A DNA stretch of 64,000 bases from Tubiluchus corallicola (Eukaryota > Priapulida > Priapulimorpha > Priapulimorphida > Tubiluchidae), in contig JAQGDQ010000057.1 in assembly GCA_030141605.1 (NCBI GenBank), positions 248,001 through 312,000 on the forward strand, written 5' to 3'. The position numbers were made by a program, and so were the translations under genes. Shown piece after piece: positions 45,605 to 57,904 of this stretch (position 1 is the stretch's first letter; each line of letters begins with the position of its first letter). The notes under the pieces are model-generated. The model was not told the origin of the DNA. It saw only the letters and a program-made list of their open reading frames with translations, and searched no databases.

Positions 45605-46675
45605 ATGGTAATACCAGGCACGTGATAATAATTAGACACGGGTAAAATGGCACAAGAAAAAAATGGCACAGTAAAAGTAGCACAAGAAAAAAGTGGCACA
45701 GTAAACAGTAAAATGGGCATATTTAATAAAATGCGATTTAGGATTAAGACTGCCTAACCTCTGATTGATAATTATTTTTAATTATTTTTACTTCTGCCAA
45801 GGCGATTGTATTTTCAACGCCCTTTGTTGGACTGGTCGTTTGTTTGTTTATGTTTGTCTGTTTGTGTATTTGTTTGTCTGCCTGCCTGTTACCAATGTTA
45901 TCTGTATCAGCATAAACTACTGATCGTGAGTTATGATTATGATTAATTACTACAGTCAAGGAGGTTATATTTTCATCACGGTTGGTGTTTGTTAACAGGA
46001 TCGTGCAAAACTACTTAACAGATTTCGATGAAACCTTGTGGACAACTTGGACCATATAGGCCATAGGATAAGCAAGATCAATTTGTTGCCAGAGAGATGG
46101 GCAAAAAATTGCAAAATTAGCGTTTTCTCATTTTTTGCAAATGTTGATGGAACAAAATATACAAAACTACGTTCGTGGGGCGCTTGACCGAGGCATCGGA
46201 GGAGATTTTATAGCTCCTTGGAAAGAGAAGGGCCGTGATTACAAGATTGGGCAAGATAATAAATACCTCCTCCGGAACGATTACGAGTTAGTTCCGTGTA
46301 ATGTGTATTATCAATGTGAAAAGGTTCAAAGAATTCACTACGTAGAATAGTCGTGCATTGTTGGTTATAATTCTATTTTATGAACAAAATATTTTGCGGG
46401 TTATTTCGCTAGTCTATGTAATAGTTAATTTTTGTATAAATATGTTTTTGTATGTTTGCTAGTTCATCTTTGTTTTATGTTTTTCTTATCAAAAAAATCA
46501 GGCTAGCAAATCTAGTATTGTTCGGCTTTGATGGAGGTTTGCTTTCAACTGAGTGCATCTTAGATTTACACGTGCAATTTTTATACTATTTAATTTGTGC
46601 CATTTTTTCTGTGCAGTTTTTGTCGTGTCAGTTCTTACTGTGCCGTTTTTAATTGTGTTACCAATACCCTATACC
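45605..46675. mobile_element. Non-autonomous element with terminal GGCACAGTAAAA arrays, copy 2 (complete)
   Basis: The left end carries tandem copies of words such as AAAATGGCACAGTAAAA. The right end carries the inverse (TTTTCTGTGCAG, CTGTGCCGTTTTTAATTG), and the outermost bases are GGTAATACC on the left and GTTACCAATACC on the right. The array acts as a long imperfect inverted terminus. The interior aligns with 27544-27740 and about 28540-28620. There is no transposase. The superfamily is undetermined. Confidence 0.65.
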
Positions 46676-47654
46676 ATTGCTACCAATAATCATTAACACC
46701 ATATACCGTACAATAAATTTCAGTTATCACTTGCCACAGCTGTGATCATGCTGTCCACATTATGCATAAAATACGTGAGCAGTGAACATGTTTTGACTGT
46801 TCAGTTTATGTTTGCCTGTTTTTTTTCTTGAAAAATGACAATTTAAGCAAATTAATCATTTGAAATTTGATTACTTATAGTCAGTGAAAGTTTGTAGTAT
46901 TCTCTTAGATTTGCTCCTGTCTCAAGGCTGATTTAATATCTTAACAGTTCATAAGTATGGAGTTTATTGGCAATATTATATAGATTATCATGTTTACCGA
47001 CACTTGCATCTCGCGTTAACTTACAGAAATGAAAAACTTTATGTTACTTACACATACACAAAGACTAACCTTAAGTTGTTATGTACTCTGACATTATAAT
47101 AAGCAATACCATTATTGTCAGGCTTCGTAAGGCTTGGTAAATACATTTACAGTTATAACACAACAAAAGATGCACAGCGTGGGTCACCCAACTAGACAGC
47201 CAATTTCTTGTTGGTAAAGAGATGGACAGGGCAATTTTTTTCGAAAACATTCCTAAGTTTGAAATATGCACCCAAGGTGTATTTCTATAGTGACGTCCCT
47301 GATGTATTAGTAAAGAACATGCCTTGTTGTGGACTAATTTTGTTAAAATCTCTACATCATGCAATTTGTGTTGTTATAATTATATTATTATGTTGTTTAA
47401 TGAATCACACACATCTGTAACTGTGTGTCTAGGTGCAACTTTATCATGTAACTTCATTCTGCAATATTTGATTTTTCTGACTTCTCCCCGTTTTCTTATT
47501 GTTTTAAAGACCTTCACACCAGATCAAACCCATAGGATATTCTGTATAGCAGATTAGTTTCTCGTGCTTGGAAGTGACAAGAAATATACAATAACAGATG
47601 AAAACACTTAAGTACTTACCTTACTAAAACGTTTATGACAGTTACAATAATTCG

Positions 47655-47815
47655 TCGTCGTCTTAATTATGCCCATTATGTCAGTTGTAGATATTGTGCA
47701 GGCAGAATTCTAAAATAGAAGAAATTCGCCCATATGAGAGGTAAACAGTAGTTATCCAACAAGAAGTTAGACACTGCTATGCCAGTGGCGTCAGCACCAC
47801 TTCGGTTTAAATAGC
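47655..47815 (+). repeat. Dispersed repeat R2, copy 1
   Basis: It shares TGTAGATATTGTGCAGGCAGAATTCTAAAATA (in two pieces) and TAGACACTGCTATGCCAGTGG with 55395-55535 in the same orientation. The nature of the repeat is not known. Confidence 0.7.
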
Positions 47816-48263
47816 TAAAATAATTGCTGACTGTGAAACCACTGACTCTGCTTCAACACGGAGACGATTGGTAAGCAAAACATGGGTTTATTGCGTCACA
47901 GAGTTTAACTTGTTTCGGTCGCTAAGGCTACTATTATAAGAACAAGTTTTGTCTAAACAATTGATTACTTGTTACGCGCTATAGTTACTGACAATTCAAG
48001 CATCTTTCATTTGGCGCCATCATGAGGGTTTACCAAAATGCTCTGACACAACTGAATTAAATTTTGGATTCATTTCAAAAGTGAAGACCACTTTATGAAC
48101 GGTAAGTGTAATTTTCTGACAGACAGTTTAACTGATTTAATGTATTCAACGCTACAATGTATACAGTGGTCTTCACAATAACCACATAGTCGAGCGAATT
48201 AACTATGCATTCTTGAACAAAATCATGAAAAAACTGTCATAACTACGGTGATGTGTATGTTTT

Positions 48264-48380
48264 CACTATTTTATGTACACTACTTTTCACTACTATATTT
48301 ACATTACTTTTACTACTACATTTACACAACTTTTACTACTATATTTACACTACTTTTCACTACACTATTCACTACTTTGA
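48264..48380 (+). repeat. Imperfect ~24-bp tandem repeat (ACTACTTTTCACTACTATATTT)
   Basis: About five degenerate units built from TTTACACTAC and TTTTCACTAC. Intergenic. Confidence 0.8.
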
Positions 48381-49239
48381 TCGTTATGGAGCGTCTACTT
48401 TACAAGGCCACTAGATCCCCCCCCCCCAACTGTTTGTTACGCAGAGAAGTCAAACTTCTCGCTTAGAATAGATGTGACGTCACTGTTATAAACCCACGTT
48501 ACCGCAAAAGACTGTGCGCATCTTGTGAAACCCTCTTTATTTTAAACTATTCTCCATATCAAGAATGAGGAATGACTGAGAATAGGCCTGGGCCTCTGGT
48601 TGAAGTAAGCACACTGATTTTAATGTTACTGGGACGACCCCCCCCCCCAACCCCAACCCCACCTTACACGAGAAAAGAAGCTGCCACGAACAGGTTAGGC
48701 CTCAGACCTTAGCCAAAACTCAACCCTTAACCCTTTCTATCACTCCAAAAATGGCATAAAAGCCAAATAAAGATAACCGAGTCTTTCTGGTTATAAATTC
48801 GTGTCAAATGCTGAAATATCTATGACCGGACTGTCCGGATAGTAACCACGATCATATAAATACGCGAAAGTAACTTGAAATTAGAAAAACTGAAACATTT
48901 TTGTACCTCCCTGGAACATAAGGCCATAACTACTAGCTATTTTTCTTATTAATGTACTTGAGGTATATCATGTCCTTTCTTTCTATTCGTGTGAATAAAG
49001 ACATTGAAATTTATTACCGATAACAGATACAGGACAGTTTTTTATTATTACTTAATAATTGTGCATGGACATTACCTATATTTCCAAGAAGCTAATTATT
49101 AAAAAGAATCAAGACTGTCTATATACCTTTCCTCATTCGGCATTTCACACAAAGTTGTAAAAATAGTGCATGCTTAATGTCCATGCATCTCATTAAGGAT
49201 TTAAAAATATATGAAAGTGCAGTAAAGTGTTGACGGACG

Positions 49240-49540
49240 AAGAGGGTCGCATTATGATAGTGTACTGAACACCGCTTTAAGTTTCTCTTGAAGCGAAGTC
49301 ATGTATTTGGTCAAACGACTTTCTCTGTTTTTCACTTGTTCAGTCAATTTAAACAGACAGTGTAAACTGTTTCGCTAATGCTTTTGTAATTTGCAAATAA
49401 ATGACTGTTTTTCTTACACATTATTCTATTGTTTCGTGGACGGATGTTTTGCTTGGCCACCGCATCTGCTGGTACCGAACCAACCTGGATAGTTTTAGCC
49501 CTTGTCGGCAAGGTTACCGCCTGCAGTTCAATATGATCAC
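49240..49540 (+). repeat. LTR-like repeat, copy 1
   Basis: It aligns by eye with 57905-58225. Both contain TACTGAAC...CC, CTTTAAGTTTCT or AAGTTTCTGTTG, TTTGCAAATAAA (an AATAAA), TTTTTCTTACACAT and a terminal block GGTAGTTTTAGCC...TGTCGGC...CCTGCAGTTCA. An internal AATAAA close to a conserved end fits a solo LTR or part of an LTR element. It lies 140 bases before the sulfotransferase start. Confidence 0.55.
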
Positions 49541-49677
49541 ATCGAACAAATTTTAATTTCCGCTTTTTTCATTCTGTTTAAATGCGATGATAATTAATAT
49601 TTGCATTCCTGGTGCAACTCTTTTCTAACTCATAAACCTTGTTTTACAGATTTTATTATTTTCGTATCTCTTTCTAG

Positions 49678-51769
49678 ATGAATCAAGTGGTCGACACCAT
49701 CTCTTCCTTGACGTCACTTATCCGGATTTCGAGCGGCAATCATGTGCGCGCGCCCTCTGCCTGTGACAGCTTACCAGTTATCTACGACAATAGGAGGAAG
49801 GAGCTAGAGAGAGGCAGGGATAATGTGGTACGAGATGTGAGAGTTTATGATGAACTCATTCCAGCTTTTCAGAGAGGCGATATGAGAATTGAACCAAAAG
49901 ACGTTTTCATTGTTGGGTATCCTAAATCAGGTTTGGAAACATTGTGCCAGTTTGATTTTCATTCTTTCGTTTATTCATCATTTCATTTGTTTCTCATCCC
50001 GCCCACCGTCCACCCATCAATTCTTTTGTGAAACACATTTTTTATTTTGTCGTTTATTTGCCTTTTAGGGCGGGCGCCAAGCATTATTGTATCAACATAT
50101 CTATATGTATGACATATATTTTTATATAATATATAATATTGTTATTATATTATATAGATATGGAATTTGGCACGCTTATAGTTTAATATATGCTCTTTAA
50201 AATACGCTTGATTGCCAACATAAGAACTTAAAATGGCCGGCCAAAATCCAAGATGGCGGCAAGCATTACAAATTCATAATTGCGATAAGCAGGAACTATA
50301 AGCTTTATTATTAGTAAAAATATCTGTGTCTCAAATGTATTACATATAAATACAAACTAATGCATGTGTTACAGTCAATTTACAAAATTTAGACATTATA
50401 TAAAATTCCAAAGTAATAATTTCAGGTGCAAGTTGGATCTGGCACATTCTGGCTAAGATGTTGTCTCGTGGAGATGAAGTAGCTTTTGAAAAACACCTCA
50501 AGACGAAGAACTTCATAGACGTGTTACTTGGCTTGACACCTGACGAAAAAATTGCGAAGATAAACGCAACTGTGGCGACTAAAACAGCAACATCGTCCAC
50601 TAGGCGGTGCTTTCTGTCACATCTATGGCCTGAGTACTTACCACCACTGGTGTTTAAACAGAAGTGCAAGGTAAATGTTATGGAAAATGTGTAAATCGTA
50701 AACATGACATTTATTCATTTCTTACCTTGAAGAACGAATAAGATGGCGTCTGAAGATCATTTAGGCACTTTGAAAATGGGTCAGCAAGTGTGAAATATCA
50801 TCTACTTGATCCAGACCCAAACTGTCCCATGCCTTTCCCGCCATGTGTCCTAAGTAACACATGCGCCAAGTGACACATGTCCTAAGAGAACTGACCGATA
50901 TTGACCCATGATGATGATACGCTACTTCATCTTGTTTGTAATAATGCTGTTTCATCATTTTGTAACAAAATGTGTAAATGACATCCGATCTTGGATGGCA
51001 GCCAACAAACTAATTTTAAATGACTGCTAAACTGAACTAAATCACATTCATTCATAATTTCGTGAGTCTCATTGCCTAGAAACCTTTAAAGTTGGGGATA
51101 ACTATGTTGCACCCTTCGAAGCGGTCAAGGATTTGGGTTTTTGTTTTGATGGCAATGGCATTGGTAATAGTCACGTTTCACAAATTGTCAAGAAAGCATA
51201 TTATGCTCTTTACCGTATTGGTCGCATTCGTAATATTCTTTAGTCCGTGCATGACAGCCGAATCTTTAGTCCGTGCATTACAGCTGAATCTTTAGTCCGT
51301 GCATTACAGCTGAATCTTTAGTCCATGCATTTAGTCTTAGTCACATTTCACTTAGTCTTTTGCACGACCTTCAACTAAATTAAGTTACAAATTGCCTATA
51401 GGCAATACAAAATACGGCAGCACGAATCATTACTCAAACTCGCCCCCATGAGCATATCACACCAGTCCTCTGTGACCTGCATTGGCAGCCTTTTCACAAC
51501 CCACAGAATTCAAAATTCTAGTACATGTACTTACTTATAAATTTTTGCATGAACACTGTGCAAAATATTTGTTTGATTTTTTATTTTTGCATAGCACTAC
51601 TCATGATGGCGTTGCAAGTCGTACCCGCGCAGCAGCTGATGTTTAATAAAAAAAACAGATTTATTGACGGTTTACAATCCATACAATTACAATTATAATT
51701 ACAAGTTACAAAACATTACATAAACAATGCAGTACATTAGATTGTCTTTGTAATCTCTATAATAAACTC

Positions 51770-51803
<34 letters not shown>

Positions 51804-54800
51804 CAACAACAATAATAATAATAATAATAATAATAATATTAATAATAATAATAATAGTATAAGTAATGAAATAAACTAGTATTGTTATTATTAAAAATTA
51901 TAAGAAAACTTTAATGATTTTCTCATTGAAGGTTGTACATCTACTTAGTTAGCTATAGTCAGGCAATTAAATTTTATTAATTTTATAACTGCGTTATTGT
52001 TGTGAAATTTTGCTCTTAGATAATTTACGTGATGAGGAATCCTAAAGATGTCGCTTTGTCGTATTATCATCTTCATCAATCGGCAAAGATGTTTGGGCAA
52101 ATCAAAAAATGGGAATTTAACGAATTCCTTCCGTATTTTATAGACGGAAATGGTAATTATTTTACTATTATGTATAGGAAGAACGGCGGCTCATATATGA
52201 CAATTTACTTTTCTGATCGGATTACTTCAGTAAATGAATAATTGCTAATTATTTGGTCAACAAATGATATTTCCGCGTAAAATTCGTTGTTTCCGCGGAA
52301 GACTTATTCCGACCTAAAAACGTTTCCGCGGAAAGAAGTGATATTCACGCTTAAAACATTCCTTTCACAACTTTTTCGTAAATCCACTTGGATAAGTTCA
52401 CAGTCGTACTGTGAATTATGAAATTGATGTAAGCCTAACAATCCTGCACAAAATTTACTTGTTAGCAGTCTAGTAATTTCCAAAATTTTGACAACATTGA
52501 AATTGTGTCATAGGTAGTATTTCTTTTTATCCGTGTATTTATGTTTTGTGTTTTATGGCCTTTAGATTTCGAAATAAATAACTAATTGAATTGATTCTCA
52601 ATAACTGAAATTCTGATTATTCCTTCGTTTAGGACATAATCCAGGGATAACACGTTAAGTAACTTGAAAAAAATAAAGTTATACTTATTTTCAAGGCGGT
52701 CCCGATTATTACTAACCGCATGTTATTTCGATAAACCAGCGTGCTTGGTCGAAAAACCAGCGTGCTTGAAAAACCAGCGTGCTTGGTCGAAAACCGGCGA
52801 CGCCATTTTTAAGGCTTTGGTATCACTCGGTCGGGAGTTGAACCAGCGACCTCCCTTGTAAAAAGCGAGCACGCTACCACTGATTTATAACCCCCGGTTA
52901 CTTTACTTTCACTTTACTTTCTTCGAAAATTCACGAATTTTCGTAACGTGCACATAATCATAAGCCATCAGTGCTGAGGCTGCGAGCCTTATTAGTTGGG
53001 TTTGGGGAAAAATGAACTTATATGGAAAAACAAAAACATTTTTTTCACATTTTCCGGCAGAGGCTATGTTTTTTCTTTGAGAACAAAATTTTTTCACGAA
53101 AACAATATTTTCTCGACTAAATAATTAGCAGTTATACTTTAGTGACCCAATCAGAAAAATGTTACATCACGTATGAGTCACCGTAAAGAACCATTAATAA
53201 GTAGCGTAATAAGCTTATTTATAAAGGGCCAAAATCTATACAAATAAAAAACAGTATTCTAAAGTGTTGTACAAAATAAGGACGCAGAAAAATACAAATT
53301 AATAGAGATTAAAATTAGAAATTTCATAAAGCACAACATTTTTAAAAAGTACACATGATACGTTCAACGTCATAATACTAGGCAATCTTTAAGGGGAGGG
53401 GGAGAGTTAAAACAGACGAATTAATGACGATAGTTAGCTGTCAAGAATATTTTTTATTTGTTTAATACGCAGTTTTTATTAAAAAATATTTAAAATATTT
53501 ACAAGAACGCTCTTCACAAATCAAAGCAAAAGAATAAATAGTAAAAATAATAATAATCAGTAACTTAGACTGCAGCTATAAAAATTTATGACAAGGAGCG
53601 AACGGATAGATGAATGGAGTGGAAAAGTCTTACATGGAAAGTTTGAAAAGATTGTGGCTGAACAGATCCAGCATAGGATAACCTTATCAGTGGTTAACAT
53701 TTGTGGACAAAAACCTATTATTGGGTCTATCTGTTCCTGCCAGGATTAAGTATTGGCCACAAAAAATATTATACAGACTAGAACATATCACGCCATTAAC
53801 GTAGACTGTGTTAAAAAACAGTAGCACAACTTTTGAGTAATTGTGAATGTTTGAGAAACACAATACAAAAAGCGTCACAAGAGAATAGCTAAAATCATTC
53901 ACTGGGCTTTGTATGGTAAATATGAACGACCTAGAAGCCCATCTTGGTGGGAACACTGACAACGTCGCGGAATATTAAAAAGCAAAAATTCTTTGGGTTT
54001 ATCATATTTTTAAGAAAAAAGCTAAAGAAATACATAGCGGATGCCCTGAATTACCTGTAATCGAAAAAGCAGGCAAGAAAGAGGTGTTGCTCTAGAAAGA
54101 GGAATTAACGTAGTAGTGCCGTGGGCTGCAAAGTTTGCAAACAGAACTAAATACGGAGAGAATGTTAAAAAGCATACTGATCGGGAATTAGGAAGACTGT
54201 AAGATAAGTCAGTTATTAGTGTTGAACCCGTAATAACAGAACGTTTAATATGTGTTGAGGGCACTCTAGAAATTGCAGGAGAATCCAAATGGTAGATGGT
54301 CCAGAAACAAGTCATTTTGGGGTGAGAACATATCTGTAGAGGTTAGAGTTTTAGATAGAAAGTCAATGGTCAAAAGCCAAAAGTCAGATAGCCGGGTAAT
54401 ATTAAGCGGTCCTTAATTCCCCCATTTTCTCATCATGGCCAGACACATCCGTGGCAATCTCAAGGGGACCACCAGGAGGTTAAAAGTGCATCCTAGTCAC
54501 ACTATAAGTTTTTCGTGGTAATGACGAGTCATACTAACGGAACAGTTATTTTTCTTCTATGTAGTTATGTTTGGCTCTTGGTTTGATCATGTGGCAAAGT
54601 GGTGGCAGTATCGTACAAATAGCCCACATATTCTCTTCACAAAATACGAGGATGTTCTTAAGGTAATTTTTGTCATTTCTCATGCCTAAGAAACCGAACA
54701 GACAGAAACCTAAAAATAGAGGAGCCGGGTTTTCTTTTAGTGCAAGTCCAAAGATTAATTTTGTAGAAATTTGAAAATAATTATCAGTGGATAACTAAAT

Positions 54801-56820
54801 AATTATAGCATATAATTCTTTATTTAAAATTTCAAGTTGATGTTGGTATAAACGGTCACGTATTACCTTTAAATTTTAAAGTCAAGTTCTTCAAATTCAG
54901 TTGTGAAATCACCTGTGCCTAATAAGGTCATGATTGTATGTAATTTTCAGTTAGAAATTAATTATGTTGTAATCACTCCGATAGTTGTTAGTCTGGTAAA
55001 TTTCAAATCCAAGTTCAGCTACAAGTACTTCACTGTTTATATACTTTCAATAACTAAATTTTTAAACATTGGAGCGCTGAACCTGCTGTAAACAAGTGCA
55101 ATGAAATTTTGTACCCATCACATGAAAACTTTCTTTTTGTGCACATTTCTATTAAACCAGGGCCACAATAAATAAGCCTTTTTACAGTTTCAGCAATTGA
55201 TGATGATCGTAAAAAGGCCAAAGGTTGAGTGAGCCAGACAACACATTTTTATACACGTGACAACGCGTCGCAGCACATGTTATTGTAATAGTAACAGTAT
55301 TAACAGCTAGCTAGAACCTTATCTAGTTCATTTTTTCTTGTTCCCAAACAAGATCCTGCTAGTAAATCACGCTCATCATCATCATATGCTCGTTACGTCT
55401 ATTGTAGATATTGCAGGCAGAATTCTAAAATAAAAAAGCTCTACCTTCAAAACAGGTGAACACAGCACTAATCAAGCAAAAAAAACTAGACACTGCTATG
55501 CCAGTGGTTTGTCATCACCACTTCCAAAAATCGCTCCGCGCACAGACTAATGCATAGTTAAGTAAAGTCCACGTCAACAACTGAAGTTACTGAACTGATG
55601 TTACAGATGGCGTTGTTTTACCCACATGTAACGCGATGGCTGTAGATAAGACGCGTTGCTTGAGTTCAGTTAACTTTTGACCTGCAGTAACTGAGCATGC
55701 GCACAACGTGAAAAGTCTTATTATTAATCAAGTGGGCAGAAATGAACAAATGAACCCAAAAAGAAGGTTGCAGTATTTTGTTTTTGACGTGCTATGTTGT
55801 ATTGGTTATTTGTGTTTACGGAATAAAGTAAAAGGCATAAAGCAAACGAGAAACAAGCAAAAAAGCAAACATTCAGACTAGTGAATTAGCAACCAATACA
55901 GTTTGTTAATTTTTGGCTGATCGGGAGAGCATCAGAGGAACAGTAATTAATTGTTACATTTACTGAGTGTCTTAGTCAAAATGCAAAATCGTTTCAACTG
56001 TACAAACTATTTCTAGGATCGAGAAAAGTACATCCGAAGATTAGCAGAGTTTCTAGAAACAGATCTGAGCTATCACGAAGTACGATCAGTTTCAAAAGCT
56101 ACGAGTTTTACAATGACCAAAGAGTTCATAAGTGATACAAGTAAAACGGTGATTAAGAGCATGGCAACCAGCCTCGATGGTCATTGTAGATGTTCATCTA
56201 AAGACCTCTTAAGCGGCGATTCGTCCACTTCGACTCCTTTTCTTAATCAAGGTATTTCATCTTCACATACAATGATATTACTCATGATATTACATAGGAC
56301 TCCACTGGTTGCATTGACAGCCAATGATTAATTACGAGCTCCCAGCATGAGCTATCATCGTCTTATCCAGTTTGGTTCCCAATGCATCGTCACTTTAGCA
56401 GTAATGATATTAAATGAAGATTAACGGTGACGACGGCCACGATGATAATGGACGATTGTGATCGTGGTGATGTTGATGTGATTGTGAAACAAAAAATATT
56501 ACTTCTGCAAATAGTAAAAAAATTAGCTCAAGAACATCCTCGTTTTTTTTTAAAAGCGAGGAAGTCAGGACAGATTTAAAATAGGCATTTTCGCTATTTA
56601 AGCTTTACAGTGGAAACTATAGCGTCCCTTTGTAATGCCCAAAGGGATTATATGATTATTTTTGAACATGCTAGGCCGTTATTATTACAACCAATGTTTT
56701 ATTGCAGGTATAGCTGGTGAATGGAAACATTATTTCACTGTAGCAGACGACGAAGCATTTGATCAAAAATATTGGATGCACATGTCAGAATGCAGGGGAC
56801 TCTCCTTTGATTATGAATAG
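49678..56820 (+). CDS. Cytosolic-type sulfotransferase (SULT family)
   Basis: SULT enzymes transfer sulfate from PAPS to hydroxyl or amine groups of small acceptors. Six exons join in frame to 358 residues: 49678-49930, 50426-50670, 52020-52152, 54565-54662, 56017-56251 and 56708-56820 (TAG). The PAPS 5'-phosphosulfate loop YPKSGASW is at 81-88 and is split by intron 1. The catalytic His region is FLSHLWPEYLPP (about 145-156). The 3'-phosphate loop YVMRNPKDVALSYYH starts at about residue 169, then GSWFDHVAKWW and LFTKYEDV. The C-terminal GIAGEWKHYFT (322-332) corresponds to KGxxGDWKxxFT. The N terminus is about 50 residues longer than in vertebrate SULT1 enzymes. The ATG follows directly on a TTTCTAG, so a 5' untranslated exon is likely. 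The acceptor substrate cannot be told. Confidence 0.94.
51085..51650 (+). pseudogene. LINE C-terminal fragment in sulfotransferase intron 2
   Basis: Broken frames give VAPFEAVKDLGFCFD, a block YYALYRIGRIRNIL and IQNTAARIITQTRPHEHITP. PVLCDLHWQP then follows, corresponding to the AARLIT...ITPVLxxLHWLP signature of CR1/L2-type ORF2 C termini. A 27-bp motif inside it is triplicated (51240-51335). Dead fragment. Confidence 0.75.
51240..51335 (+). repeat. 27-bp tandem repeat, ~3.5 units
   Basis: CTTTAGTCCGTGCATTACAG followed by CTGAAT is repeated, with the first unit carrying GACAGCC. It lies within the LINE fragment and multiplies nine of its former codons. Confidence 0.93.
51771..51856 (+). repeat. 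(AAT)n microsatellite with an AAC segment
   Basis: AAT units interrupted by CAACAACAAC, about 165 bases before sulfotransferase exon 3. Confidence 0.95.
52730..52905 (-). mobile_element. tRNA-derived SINE, copy 2
   Basis: On the minus strand, AATCAGTGGTAGCGTGCTCG (A box) is followed by GGTCGCTGGTTCAACTCCC (B box, close to the GGTTCRANNCC consensus). CCTTAAAAATGGCGTCGCCG follows. It matches the layout of 9427-9556. At its far end a 20-bp word AAACCAGCGTGCTTGGTCG is repeated about three times. It lies in sulfotransferase intron 3. Confidence 0.65.
53590..53975 (+). pseudogene. LINE polyprotein C-terminal fragment in sulfotransferase intron 3
   Basis: Broken frames give EWSGKVLHGKFEK near 53613 and, near 53850-53960, TQYKKRHKRIAKIIHWALYG followed by KYERPRSPSWWEH. 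This is the K-R-R-H-D-x-x-A-K-x-x-H-W...KYG...W-Y-E-H block seen at the C terminus of a widespread invertebrate RT family. Stops interrupt it; the RT core is absent. Confidence 0.65.
55395..55535 (+). repeat. Dispersed repeat R2, copy 2
   Basis: Same-orientation homologue of 47655-47815, sharing TGTAGATATTGCAGGCAGAA and AGACACTGCTATGCCAGTGG. It lies in sulfotransferase intron 4. Confidence 0.7.
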
Positions 56821-56856
56821 AAAATTACATGTGTGAAATTGTTTCTTGTATTTCTC

Positions 56857-56862
56857 AATAAA
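56857..56862 (+). terminator. Polyadenylation signal of the sulfotransferase gene
   Basis: AATAAA lies 37 bases after the TAG stop, giving a very short 3' UTR. Confidence 0.65.
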
Positions 56863-57139
56863 TAATTGTGCAATTTGAATGTGCGAACCTTACAGTATAG
56901 TGATTATTTGCTTGTAAAAGACATGAAGCTAAAAATCTTCGTAGTAACATGAGCATTCAAAATGTAATTTTGAGCATGGAAAGTATTTCAAGGGCTGCAT
57001 AAATTGGAGAAACTTGTAAATTGCAGATAAGCAGTCACTGATGTTAAAGTTGTCTAATGTATAATCGTATTTGTGTGTATGACAAAGTAACAAATTAAGA
57101 TAAAATAGATTAACAATGATATTAGCAAGTAAATTTATT

Positions 57140-57545
57140 TTTGAACTTAAAATCCTGCTCTCATTGCGAATATTCAATTTATTTTATTATAAACTTACTG
57201 TAAAACTTGTTTCTTTTGATTTCAATCACTTCTATGTTGGCAGTATTAAATTTGAAGAACCGCCATTTTTTTGTTGAACGTTATGAGCAGAGTCACGAGG
57301 TGTCGAGGTCACCAAAAACTGACAAACAAACATCGGTAACCAAAGACGCTTTCTGCACCTCGTATGTCATTCTCGCTCATTCACGCCAAAGACGCAAAAC
57401 ATGACGATCTTTATGCACGTGTTCGAAATTCTCCAGAAAAATGTAAAGCATATATTTTATCAGTCTCTTCTGTTTAATAATAATTATGAATTCCGTGTAA
57501 TTGTTTTTGTGTAATCATAAAATGTGTTAAAAACATATTTACAAA
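57140..57545 (+). repeat. Dispersed repeat family R1, copy 3
   Basis: It aligns with 4195-4675 and 62680-63135. It lacks the leftmost ~60 bases of those copies, starting near TTGAACTTAAAATCC. The shared core GGTAACCAAAGACGC...CTTTCTGCACCTCGTATG is well preserved. Confidence 0.8.
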
Positions 57546-57904
57546 TACGAAGCTTCATTTACAAATCTTCACTTGGAAACAACTCGCCACCACTCATCTT
57601 TAATTATTAAATTGTCTACAGGTTACTGTTTTCTGCAAAGCTTGTTTTAAAACAGGAATGACTAAGCAGGTGATATTATTATTATTATTTCTATTCACAT
57701 TTATGATAATATTTCACGCAAACATATTCAACATTTTATTAGCGCCAAAAATGTGTACAATATAAAAACAAGACGAACACACAATTTCAATTTTCAACCA
57801 AACAAACAAATATTATAAAATTGTTCCTCTTAGTTATTTAAATGGAGAGTTTAATGATTAGTATATAAAATAGATTGTAACTCATCTGACCTCATTTTCA
57901 GTGA

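Larger units (their letters stand above)
44718..49677. other. Intergenic region between IFT57 and the sulfotransferase gene
   Basis: No exon could be supported. Contents are the GGCACAGTAAAA element (45605-46675), a repeat shared with 55395-55535 (47655-47815), a short-period tandem repeat (48264-48380), homopolymer C runs near 48419 and 48640, and an LTR-like repeat (49240-49540). The open frames at 46135-46350 and 47071-47557 have no recognisable product. Confidence 0.55.

Noticed and set aside
46135-46350. 71-codon open frame as a gene
   Set aside because: It lies inside a non-autonomous repeat element, has no splice partners or family resemblance, and its frame is not kept in the other copy.
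47071-47557. Overlapping open frames on both strands as an exon
   Set aside because: No splice signals in matching phase, no recognisable domain, and no homology to neighbours.
53687-53962. 91-codon minus-strand open frame
   Set aside because: It is the shadow of a decayed LINE C-terminal fragment on the plus strand.
57207-57404. Conserved small proteins at 57207-57404 and 62830-63036 with a shared TSVTKDAF segment
   Set aside because: Both lie in copies of repeat R1; the similarity is that of the repeat DNA, and the other copies do not keep the frame.
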